Origin: an uncultured Clostridia bacterium
Lineage (GTDB): Bacteria; Bacillota; Clostridia; Oscillospirales; CAG-272
Length of the DNA stretch: 10,163 nucleotides
Reading direction: 5' to 3'
Assembly (NCBI GenBank): GCA_937934385.1
Contig: CALGZV010000277.1
Span: 1-10,163 of the forward strand
Each line of letters begins with the position of its first letter. Within the stretch, counting starts at the first letter, position 1. The notes beneath the pieces are model-generated. The model had not been told where the DNA came from. It saw only the letters and a list, made by a program, of their open reading frames with translations, and did not search any database. The position numbers were made by a program, and so were the translations under genes. Shown here one piece after another: positions 1-5,246 of this stretch.

Positions 1-3
1 AAC

Positions 4-31
4 CATAAATTGACCTATAGGTCAATTTATG
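4..31. promoter_or_regulatory. Perfect 28-bp palindromic operator, probably bound by the adjacent TetR repressor
   Basis: Bases 4-31 read identically on both strands, with half-site ATAAATTGACC flanking a central TATA. It lies 43 bases before the TetR start codon. The left arm contains a -35-like TTGACC (11-16), and CATAAT (36-41) or TATATT (42-47) could serve as a -10, so a bound repressor would cover the promoter. Perfect dyads just upstream of tetR-type genes are usual autoregulatory operators. The repeat is seen directly; the binding partner is inferred, and the exact promoter hexamers are uncertain because the TTGACC to CATAAT spacing is 19 bp. Confidence 0.75.
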
Positions 32-74
32 ATAACATAATTATATTGCTAAGAAGTCGCATCGGGAGGTATTT

Positions 75-686
75 ATGAAAAGAGCTGAAAAGACAGAGCT
101 TACTGTATCCAGAATACTGGAAGCGGCATTGGAGGAATTCGGCGCAAACGGTTACGCCGGAGGAACGGTCAACAACATTTGTAAGAGGGGAATCAACAAG
201 GGGCTTATTTATCACAATTTTAAAGACAAAGACGAGCTTTATCTTGTATGCCTGGATATCAGCTGCAAAAAGCTGGTCGCTCTTATTGAGGAAAGCGGCT
301 GCAGCTCTGACCAGCTTCAGTATATGAAGCTCAGGATGCATTTTTTTACAGAATACCCAAATGAAGCGCACATTTTTTTTGAAGCGATTTTGCAGCCGCA
401 GGAGAAATTGCGGGAAAGTATACAGGAGATTTTAAGACCGTTTGAGGAACTTAACGAGAAGATATACCGCTTAGTCATTTCTGATATCACGCTGAGAGAC
501 GGTATTACAGAAGAAGACGCCATTGATTATTTCCGGCTGATGCAGCGTATGTTCAACGGATATTTCAGCAGTTCGGCATATCGGTATGTTGCGCCGGACG
601 AGCAGATCAGAGAACACGAAACGAATCTTTCAAAAATGCTTGATTTCATGCTGTACGGAATCGCTGAGGGGGGTATGAAAAAATGA
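75..686 (+). CDS. TetR/AcrR-family transcriptional repressor
   Basis: This 203-residue protein has the size and layout of a TetR-family regulator. Residues 10-58 form the N-terminal three-helix DNA-binding domain, ending in the family signature around GLIYHNFKDKDEL (residues 43-55), where the aromatic and Lys residues follow the recognition helix. The rest is a helical ligand-binding and dimerisation domain that is poorly conserved in this family, so no ligand can be predicted. The start at 75 is supported by GGGAGG (64-69) five bases upstream. The gene overlaps the antiporter gene by ATGA, implying translational coupling, and the perfect palindrome at 4-31 is its likely operator. The simplest reading is a repressor that controls itself and the antiporter in response to an ion, pH or small-molecule signal. 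Ile codons favour ATT/ATC here, unlike the genes beyond 2400. Confidence 0.93.
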   Translation: MKRAEKTELTVSRILEAALEEFGANGYAGGTVNNICKRGINKGLIYHNFKDKDELYLVCLDISCKKLVALIEESGCSSDQLQYMKLRMHFFTEYPNEAHIFFEAILQPQEKLRESIQEILRPFEELNEKIYRLVISDITLRDGITEEDAIDYFRLMQRMFNGYFSSSAYRYVAPDEQIREHETNLSKMLDFMLYGIAEGGMKK

Positions 687-1897
687 TACAGCTATTGCAA
701 TGGATTACGGTACTGATGTTGGCAGCGCTTTTCGGCAAGCTGCTCTCGAAACTCAAGATGCCGTCTATTTTAGGATGGCTTATTGTCGGTATGGTATTCG
801 GTCCGCATGCGCTTGGACTGATGCCGCAGAGCGTCCTTGATGCAGAATGGTATAAAACCGTTATTATGTGGATGCAGTGTGCGTTCGGACTGATGCTCGG
901 AACCGAGCTTGTGTGGAAAAAGCTCAGAAAGTACGGCAAAGGTTTGGTTGTTACGACGATGACGCAATCTTTGGGAACCTTTTTATTTGTAACGCTTGTA
1001 TTTGCGGTTGTATTTCTGCTTGTTGATATTCCTGTCTATCTTGCTTTTATTTTCGGAGGGATTGCACTTGCCACCGCTCCTGCGCCGGCACTGTCGATTG
1101 TGAATGAATTTCATGCACACGGCCCTGTAACGAATACCTTACTGCCGATGGCGGTGTTAGATGATGTGGTGGCTATCATTGTTTTCTTCACGGTCAATTC
1201 TGTCATAGCCGGTTCTGTGTCGGGCGGCTCCATTCCGCTGTACATGATCCCTGTAATGATTTTCCTGCCTGTTGTGATCGGCGTTATTACGGGATTTCCT
1301 GCCGGATGGCTTTTGAAAAGGGCAAAGGGACGGGCTCAGACGCTGGCTGTTCTGTTTGTCGGCATCACGCTGACGGTCGGGATCGGTTGGGTTATGAATG
1401 TGAAGGTGTTGTCAGGTATTACACTGAACTATATGCTGATGGGCGTTTCTTTTTCCGCTGTATTTACAAACACGGTGGATCAGGAGCGCCTGGAGGAAAT
1501 AACACACTGTTTTCATCCGGTACTCGCCGTCAGTCTGCTGGCAGCTATTGTCGATCTCGGCGCTCCGCTTGATTATCATCTGATTATGGGGGCGGGACTG
1601 TATACGTTTATATATATTGCGGCAAGAGGAGCAGGAAAATATTTTGGGGCAAGATTCGGCGCTAAAGCGATGAAAATGCCGGATACCGTGCAAAAATATC
1701 TCGGGCTTACGCTTCTTCCGCATTCCGGAGTTTCTCTTGTATTTACCGGAATTGCCTGTTCCACTCTGGCCTCAGAGCCGGAGCTTGTCGGCATCGTACA
1801 GGGAACTGTTGCCGCCGCGGCTGTGATAAATGAGATAATTGCCGTGATCGCTGCAAAAAAAGGTTTTGAATCGGCGGGTGAAATTGAAAAGGCTTAA
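683..1897 (+). CDS. Na+/H+ antiporter, CPA (Na_H_exchanger) family membrane protein
   Basis: This 404-residue, highly hydrophobic protein has about 11-13 predicted membrane helices and matches the usual length of cation:proton antiporter cores (PF00999). Seen motifs include the N-terminal helix with LKMPSILGWLIVGMVFGP (residues 24-41), the ATAPAPALSIVNE stretch (130-142) that corresponds to the unwound helix 4 of this fold, and paired acidic residues D160-D161 in AVLDDVVAI. A DD pair at this place is typical of electrogenic CPA2-type exchangers, while ND is typical of electroneutral ones. There is no C-terminal TrkA-N or other regulatory domain, so it is not a full KefB/KefC. It is co-translated with the TetR gene through an ATGA overlap, with GAGGGGGG at 666-673 as ribosome site, and a strong terminator follows. 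It likely exports Na+ or K+ in exchange for protons; specificity cannot be read from the sequence. Confidence 0.9.
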   Translation: MIQLLQWITVLMLAALFGKLLSKLKMPSILGWLIVGMVFGPHALGLMPQSVLDAEWYKTVIMWMQCAFGLMLGTELVWKKLRKYGKGLVVTTMTQSLGTFLFVTLVFAVVFLLVDIPVYLAFIFGGIALATAPAPALSIVNEFHAHGPVTNTLLPMAVLDDVVAIIVFFTVNSVIAGSVSGGSIPLYMIPVMIFLPVVIGVITGFPAGWLLKRAKGRAQTLAVLFVGITLTVGIGWVMNVKVLSGITLNYMLMGVSFSAVFTNTVDQERLEEITHCFHPVLAVSLLAAIVDLGAPLDYHLIMGAGLYTFIYIAARGAGKYFGARFGAKAMKMPDTVQKYLGLTLLPHSGVSLVFTGIACSTLASEPELVGIVQGTVAAAAVINEIIAVIAAKKGFESAGEIEKA

Positions 1898-1928
1898 GCT
1901 GCATTTTTAAATCTTTTCACGTATATAG

Positions 1929-1967
1929 ACCGGCGTCGGGAAAATGTTTCCCGACGCCGGTATTTTT
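1929..1967 (+). terminator. Strong intrinsic terminator after the antiporter gene
   Basis: Bases 1929-1943 pair perfectly with 1947-1961, giving a 15-bp stem around a 3-base loop, followed by an ATTTTT tail ending at 1967. It begins 32 bases after the antiporter stop codon and separates the TetR-antiporter unit from what follows. The A-run on the left arm is short, so it probably acts mainly on the + strand. Confidence 0.93.
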
Positions 1968-1998
1968 GCTGTCTACTTTTACTTGACAAGTTCATTCA

Positions 1999-2043
1999 CC
2001 GATGGTTTTGATTTACTATTGCACTTAGCCGGTGGTTATGATT
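1999..2043. repeat. Pair of 15-base imperfect direct repeats with 30-bp period
   Basis: CCGATGGTTTTGATT at 1999-2013 recurs as CCGGTGGTTATGATT at 2029-2043, a 13 of 15 match with an exact 30-bp offset. Spacing near three helical turns would place both copies on the same face of DNA, as seen for recombinase arm sites or iterons. Only two copies are present, so chance duplication cannot be excluded. Confidence 0.5.
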
Positions 2044-2096
2044 GTGCATTAAAATATGCTGAGTGCGAAACCGACGATTGCATAGGGTGGCAAAAA

Positions 2097-2127
2097 CGCA
2101 AAGGCTTACACGGTAAGACTTTCTGCG
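2097..2127. repeat. Imperfect 31-base hairpin
   Basis: CTTAC (2105-2109) pairs with GTAAG (2113-2117) around an ACG loop. After a G/A mismatch, AAAG (2100-2103) pairs with CTTT (2119-2122), and after a 2-base bulge CGC (2097-2099) pairs with GCG (2125-2127). That makes 12 pairs. No T-run follows on either strand, so it is not a standard terminator. Function unknown. Confidence 0.55.
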
Positions 2128-2140
2128 CTTATTATATCAC

Positions 2141-2199
2141 AAATCGCTGCGTGAAACGAAGCAGCGCCGTAGGGCGCAGAACGGCGAAGCCGTCGATTT
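2141..2199. repeat. Cloverleaf-like cluster of three hairpins within an outer stem
   Basis: AAATCG (2141-2146) pairs with CGATTT (2194-2199). Inside lie GCTGC/GCAGC (2146-2150 with 2161-2165), GCGCC/GGCGC (2164-2168 with 2173-2177) and ACGGC-GAA-GCCGT (2181-2193). The first hairpin can also fold as CGT-GAA-ACG (2150-2158). Some arms overlap by one or two bases, so not all can form fully at once. GNA triloops, as in GGC-GAA-GCC, are unusually stable in single-stranded DNA and occur in transposon ends, replication origins and REP-type repeats. It lacks tRNA hallmarks. It could equally be a structured RNA. Confidence 0.5.
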
Positions 2200-2413
2200 A
2201 GACCTTCAATGTTATCTCAGGATGCACAGCAAGGCCTTTGCTAACGTCGTGAGGTTATTTACTTATCTATGGAAACAATTTGATATTTATTCATATTCAG
2301 TTTTAAAAGCTGTGCTAAAATAAAAAAATAAAATGCCGTAGTATAAAATCGCTTTTACAGAATAATTTTGGTGCCGTACGGCGATGCTTCGGACGGAAAG
2401 GACTTTTTGTATT

Positions 2414-3226
2414 ATGAAAAATAGATATGCTTTTCTCGGTGTTGGAAATATGGCTTCTGCGATCATACGCGGAATTTCTGCTGACGGAGTTTCGCCGTCG
2501 GATTCGATATTGTATGATATAAACAGCGAAAAATGTGAGGCTTTTGCAAAAGAGGGATTTGCGGTTGCAAAGTCAGCTGCTGAAGCCGTCCGATTTGCTG
2601 ACTTCATAGTGCTTGCCGTACAGCCGCAGGCATTTCCCTCGCTTATCGGCGAGCTTCGCGAAAGCGGCGTATGCACAGACGGAAAATGCTTTGTTTCGAT
2701 CGCCGCGGGTGTGTCGATCGGTAAGATATGCGAGCTTTTCGGAAAAGAGGTTGCAGTCATACGCACGATGCCGAATGCTCCGCTCATGATCGGTAAGGGC
2801 GTTACTGCTCTGACGAGAAACACTCTTGTAAACGACAAGAGCTTCGGTACTGTATGCCGCATGTTCTCTAGAGTAGGCGAGATACTTACTCTTCCCGAAG
2901 ATAAGATGAACGAGGTTATAAGCGCTACGTCGAGCGCACCTGCATATGTTTATCTTTTCATAAAATCCATTACGGACGCTGCTATAGCGCAGGGAATATC
3001 CGACGATGAGAAATTTATGAAAGATATAATCTGCCGTATGGTAATAGGCGCAGCAGAGCTTATGCTCGGCTCGAATGAATCGCCTGACGCGCTTATTCGC
3101 CGTGTTTGCACTCCCGGCGGAACCACAGAACCTGCTGTTCAGACGCTTATAGACCGCGGAATGCCTCAGATTATAGCTGACGCTATGGACGCATGTGTTA
3201 AACGCGCCGGAGAACTCGGAAAGTAA
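2414..3226 (+). CDS. proC: Pyrroline-5-carboxylate reductase
   Basis: This enzyme reduces 1-pyrroline-5-carboxylate to L-proline with NAD(P)H, the last step of proline synthesis, in the cytoplasm. The 270-residue product has the normal family length. Visible features are the N-terminal Rossmann nucleotide motif GVGNMA (residues 9-14), LAVQPQ (67-72, equivalent to the usual LAVKP), SIAAGVS (95-101), IRTMPNAP (116-123), the ISATSSAPAY segment (169-178) with the following LFIKSITDAA helix of the dimer domain, and the near C-terminal signature TPGGTTEP (233-240). The commonly seen SGSGPAY appears here as SSAPAY, a mild deviation. I chose 2414 rather than an in-frame ATG at 2384 because family members start just before the Rossmann strand and AAAGGA (2397-2402) lies upstream. 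Ile codons are mostly ATA, like downstream genes and unlike the TetR-antiporter unit. It probably has its own promoter and is not functionally tied to its neighbours. Confidence 0.95.
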   Translation: MKNRYAFLGVGNMASAIIRGISADGVSPSDSILYDINSEKCEAFAKEGFAVAKSAAEAVRFADFIVLAVQPQAFPSLIGELRESGVCTDGKCFVSIAAGVSIGKICELFGKEVAVIRTMPNAPLMIGKGVTALTRNTLVNDKSFGTVCRMFSRVGEILTLPEDKMNEVISATSSAPAYVYLFIKSITDAAIAQGISDDEKFMKDIICRMVIGAAELMLGSNESPDALIRRVCTPGGTTEPAVQTLIDRGMPQIIADAMDACVKRAGELGK

Positions 3227-3280
3227 AAGCGTTATCCGTTTTAATGTACGGTAATATAGCTGATATCAGCCGAATATAAA

Positions 3281-3340
3281 TGATATATCAGGAAATTCCT
3301 CCGCGATGCGGAAAGACATGGAAAGAGGAAGGATATATCA
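3281..3340 (+). promoter_or_regulatory. Leader hairpin that can cover the ribosome site of the next gene
   Basis: TGATATATC (3281-3289) is perfectly complementary to GATATATCA (3332-3340), and TTCCTC (3296-3301) to GAGGAA (3325-3330). The second pairing covers the Shine-Dalgarno AGAGGAAGGA (3324-3333) and the first reaches the A of the start codon at 3340. Between them, CCGC-GAT-GCGG (3301-3311) can fold as a small competing hairpin. The pairing is seen directly; a role in translational control is inferred. Confidence 0.45.
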
Positions 3341-3939
3341 TGTGGATCGGATCTTTACGGTACAAACGGATAAAAATATGCATTATGCTGATCGTTGCGG
3401 TCTTTTTTGCAGCGGGTGTTTTTGCGGAATATGAACTTATGAAAACGGACATGCATCTTTCTGACAGCCTGGGAGATTTTATATGGGCTTTCAGCGGCGG
3501 AAACGGATTTTCGGATTGCAGTACCCGGGGTGAATATGCTCTTACGGCGCTCAGAGGTCTTAAATATCCTGCGCTTCTGTGTATATTGCTGTTTTTATGC
3601 GGCTTTACGGTCTATGCGCCGGCTGTTTCCGCCGTTGCCGCGGCATATTCTGCTGCGACTTTCGGCGCATTGTGTATGCGTACGGCGGAGCTTACGCTCG
3701 GATATCTTTTTCTTGCGGTTGTCTGCTCGGCATCCCTTGTTGCTGTTTGTGAGCTTTGTATTTATTCAGCGTATCTCGGCCGGGAGCTTTCGCATAAGGC
3801 TCCGCCGAATGTAAAGCTTCTGTTTGTTATGCCGGAGGTCAGAGAACTGTTTTTTCTACTCTGCTCATGCGCATGCAGGCTTATCGTGTATATAACGCTA
3901 TGGATGCTGATTTCACCGCATCTTACCGGCGTTGCTTAA
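3340..3939 (+). CDS. Small polytopic membrane protein, possibly SpoIIM-like
   Basis: The product is 199 residues, with about five hydrophobic segments (roughly residues 11-29, 74-93, 94-113, 119-145 and 168-191) and a short extracytoplasmic or loop region of about 40 residues after the first helix. I do not recognise a firm family. The size, the first isolated helix and the later cluster of helices resemble the stage II sporulation protein M group (SpoIIM, PF01944), but I see no diagnostic motif, so this is a weak suggestion. The start at 3340 is chosen because AGAGGAAGGA lies directly upstream; an in-frame ATG at 3280 lacks a ribosome site and would add residues before the first membrane helix. 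It is 113 bases after proC and 120 bases before the DUF624 gene. The ribosome site is inside a predicted leader hairpin. The protein is rich in Cys for a membrane protein, notably residues 172-180. Confidence 0.8.
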   Translation: MWIGSLRYKRIKICIMLIVAVFFAAGVFAEYELMKTDMHLSDSLGDFIWAFSGGNGFSDCSTRGEYALTALRGLKYPALLCILLFLCGFTVYAPAVSAVAAAYSAATFGALCMRTAELTLGYLFLAVVCSASLVAVCELCIYSAYLGRELSHKAPPNVKLLFVMPEVRELFFLLCSCACRLIVYITLWMLISPHLTGVA

Positions 3940-3982
3940 TTCGTTTCGGAATCGGTCTGAATTTATATATGGTATCGGTTAT

Positions 3983-3998
3983 CAGATGCATTGCATCT
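3983..3998. promoter_or_regulatory. Inverted-repeat element shared with the region before the glycosidase operon
   Basis: AGATGCA (3984-3990) and TGCATCT (3992-3998) form a dyad around a single T. With the preceding C it matches 14 of 16 bases with 5141-5156. It lies 61 bases before the DUF624 start, near a -10-like TATAAA at 4006-4011. It could be an operator or activator site; no candidate regulator lies in the window. Confidence 0.4.
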
Positions 3999-4016
3999 TA
4001 GAATGTATAAATCACT

Positions 4017-4035
4017 GTGCGGAAAATCTCCGCAC
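4017..4035 (+). promoter_or_regulatory. Small hairpin in the leader of the DUF624 gene
   Basis: GTGCGG (4017-4022) pairs with CCGCAC (4030-4035) around a 7-base loop, followed by TTTA. It ends just before the ribosome site AAAGGA (4043-4048). The T-run is too short for a clear terminator, so it is either a weak attenuator or a stabilising 5' structure. Confidence 0.35.
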
Positions 4036-4059
4036 TTTACTGAAAGGAAAGATCACAGG

Positions 4060-5034
4060 ATGTCAAAATACAGTGATTTAATGAAAAAGTTTTTCGACTC
4101 TCAGCGGGTCGGAAAAGGTGTTGACAAGGAACCGGAGAGTCCTAAGAATTTTACCGGATTCTTTAAGTATTTCAAACGCCATTTCAATGATATATTCAAG
4201 GTGAACATTCTGCTTGTTATAGGAAGTTTCCCGGTTTTTTTCGCACTTTATGCGATGACGGGAAACCTGAATAATATATCTACTGCCCCGACTTCGCCGA
4301 TATTTGCGCAGCTTCACGGAGCTATGCTTCACGGTACGCAGCTGTCTCCTGTGACTATGGCGATGTTCGGTGTTCACGGTATTCAGGGAGAGCTTTCAGT
4401 CATGACGACAGCGACTGCGGTAATGTTCTCGCTTACCGGACTTTTGATCTTTACGCTCGGACCGGTCACAACGGGAGCAACATATCTGCTTCGTAACCTT
4501 ATTAAGGGAGAACCGCTGTTTTTCTGGCAGGATTTTAAGTATTCGGTAAAACGCAATTTAAAGCAGGGGCTGCTTCTCGGAATAATTGACAGTCTTATAA
4601 TTGTACTGCTTGCTTATAATATTACGCTTTCGTATTTTAATCTCGGAACATATGTTACGAACTTTGTATTTTATGCCAATATAGCGCTGATATTTTTGTT
4701 TTTACTTATGCGTCCGTATTTGTATCTCATGCTTGTGACGTTCGATCTGTCGATATTTAAGCTGTTTAAAAATGCACTTATTTTTGCTATAATCGGCGCA
4801 AAGCGCAATATCCCTGCTTTTGTCGGCGCGGCGCTTGTGATTGCGGTCAACTGGTTTCTTCTCGGCGTATTTGCACCGCTTGGGGTATGTATGCCTCTGT
4901 TTATAACACTCGGAGCGGTGTGGTATATATTCATATATGCCGCGTATCCGAAGATCAAGGAGATAATGATAGATCCATATTACGATGATGACGGCAGTGT
5001 AAAAAAGTCTGCCGGAGAATCGGCAGAAGCATAA
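4060..5034 (+). CDS. DUF624 (YesL-like) integral membrane protein
   Basis: The 324-residue product carries the DUF624 pattern: a charged amphipathic N-terminus with FFKYFKRHFNDIFKVNILLVI (residues 34-54) entering helix 1, then LGPVTTGATYLLRNLIKGEP (133-152) and FWQDFKYSVKRNLKQGLLLG (155-174), followed by further paired helices to about residue 297. YesL-type proteins are found in Firmicutes near carbohydrate uptake or envelope genes, but their molecular role is unknown. This one is longer than the roughly 210 residues usual for YesL, because of an extra loop of about 45-50 residues between helices 1 and 2 (67-115) and an acidic, hydrophilic C-terminal tail (305-324). The start at 4060 follows AAAGGA at 4043-4048; a TTG at 3991 would begin inside an inverted repeat and is rejected. 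An intrinsic terminator follows, so it is transcribed apart from the downstream glycosidase operon. Confidence 0.85.
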   Translation: MSKYSDLMKKFFDSQRVGKGVDKEPESPKNFTGFFKYFKRHFNDIFKVNILLVIGSFPVFFALYAMTGNLNNISTAPTSPIFAQLHGAMLHGTQLSPVTMAMFGVHGIQGELSVMTTATAVMFSLTGLLIFTLGPVTTGATYLLRNLIKGEPLFFWQDFKYSVKRNLKQGLLLGIIDSLIIVLLAYNITLSYFNLGTYVTNFVFYANIALIFLFLLMRPYLYLMLVTFDLSIFKLFKNALIFAIIGAKRNIPAFVGAALVIAVNWFLLGVFAPLGVCMPLFITLGAVWYIFIYAAYPKIKEIMIDPYYDDDGSVKKSAGESAEA

Positions 5035-5061
5035 CAAAGCTTTTACAGAGATAATTTTACT

Positions 5062-5096
5062 AAAAGATCTGCTTTTTACCGGGCAGGTCTTTTTTG
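5062..5096 (+). terminator. Intrinsic terminator after the DUF624 gene
   Basis: AAAAGATCTGC (5062-5072) pairs with GCAGGTCTTTT (5083-5093) with one T-G wobble, around a 10-base loop, and the T-run continues to 5095. It lies 28 bases after the stop codon. The A-rich left arm gives a T-run on the opposite strand too, so it could work in both directions. Confidence 0.88.
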
Positions 5097-5139
5097 TTAA
5101 TATTAACGTTATACGTGTCCTATACGGTGTTATCTTTTT

Positions 5140-5158
5140 GCAGATTCACTGCATCTGC
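5140..5158. promoter_or_regulatory. Second copy of the inverted-repeat element, upstream of the glycosidase promoter
   Basis: GCAGAT (5140-5145) and ATCTGC (5153-5158) form a 6-bp dyad. Its CAGAT-N5-GCATCT core (5141-5156) matches 3983-3998 at 14 of 16 positions. It sits 22 bp upstream of the -35 hexamer, a position suited to an activator. Confidence 0.42.
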
Positions 5159-5180
5159 TTTACAAAAATGATTTATGTAC

Positions 5181-5209
5181 TTGAATTTTCGTCTGTTATA
5201 TGCTATACT
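5181..5209 (+). promoter_or_regulatory. Sigma-A-type promoter for the envelope operon
   Basis: TTGAAT (5181-5186) and TATACT (5204-5209) are separated by exactly 17 bp, with a TG at 5201-5202 giving an extended -10. Transcription would begin near 5216, leaving a leader of about 30 bases before the ATG at 5247. No other strong promoter is seen before 8457, so it probably drives all three downstream genes. Confidence 0.8.
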
Positions 5210-5221
5210 GTTTAAGTATAG
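5203..5221. promoter_or_regulatory. Inverted repeat overlapping the -10 and start point
   Basis: CTATACT (5203-5209) and AGTATAG (5215-5221) are exact inverted copies separated by GTTTA. The left arm contains the -10 hexamer and the right arm covers the expected transcription start. This is where a repressor would act, but part of the symmetry may simply come from the TATA-like hexamer. Confidence 0.45.
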
Positions 5222-5246
5222 TCAAATACCCGAAGGGGGGACAAAA

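Larger units (their letters stand above)
1968..2383. other. Non-coding, repeat-rich stretch; possible mobile-element remnant
   Basis: About 415 bases lie between the antiporter terminator and the proC leader. I see no credible gene: the only open frame (1944-2201) begins inside the terminator hairpin and lacks a ribosome site or recognisable protein pattern. The stretch contains a pair of 15-base direct repeats, a long imperfect hairpin and a cluster of GC-rich hairpins, listed separately. It sits where codon use changes from the TetR-antiporter unit to the other genes. An inactive end of an integrative element, or a dispersed structured repeat, would fit; neither is proven. The right part (about 2220-2383) is AT-rich and probably carries the proC promoter, but I could not pick convincing hexamers. 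Confidence 0.5.

Noticed and set aside
1983..2012. Consensus TTGACA (1983-1988) as a promoter -35
   Set aside because: The only -10 candidate at suitable distance is TTTGAT with 18-bp spacing, a poor match, and no gene follows.
2141..2199. tRNA-like cloverleaf
   Set aside because: It is shorter than a tRNA and lacks the acceptor stem, the TTCGA-type T-loop and a CCA-compatible end.
1944..2201. 85-codon open frame on the + strand
   Set aside because: It begins in the loop of the antiporter terminator, has no ribosome site, and its C-terminal part simply translates the hairpin cluster.
2280..2321. Possible proC promoter (TTGATA at 2280 or TAAAAT at 2316)
   Set aside because: Neither has a good partner hexamer at 16-18 bp, so I could not define a promoter.
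2287..2862. 191-codon open frame on the minus strand
   Set aside because: It is antisense to proC, which has full family motifs; the antisense product is Ser/Ala/Pro-rich with no recognisable domain.
5175..5246. Longer N-terminus for the glycosidase starting at 5175
   Set aside because: That ATG is upstream of the -35 and -10 hexamers, so it would not be in the transcript, and it lacks a ribosome site.
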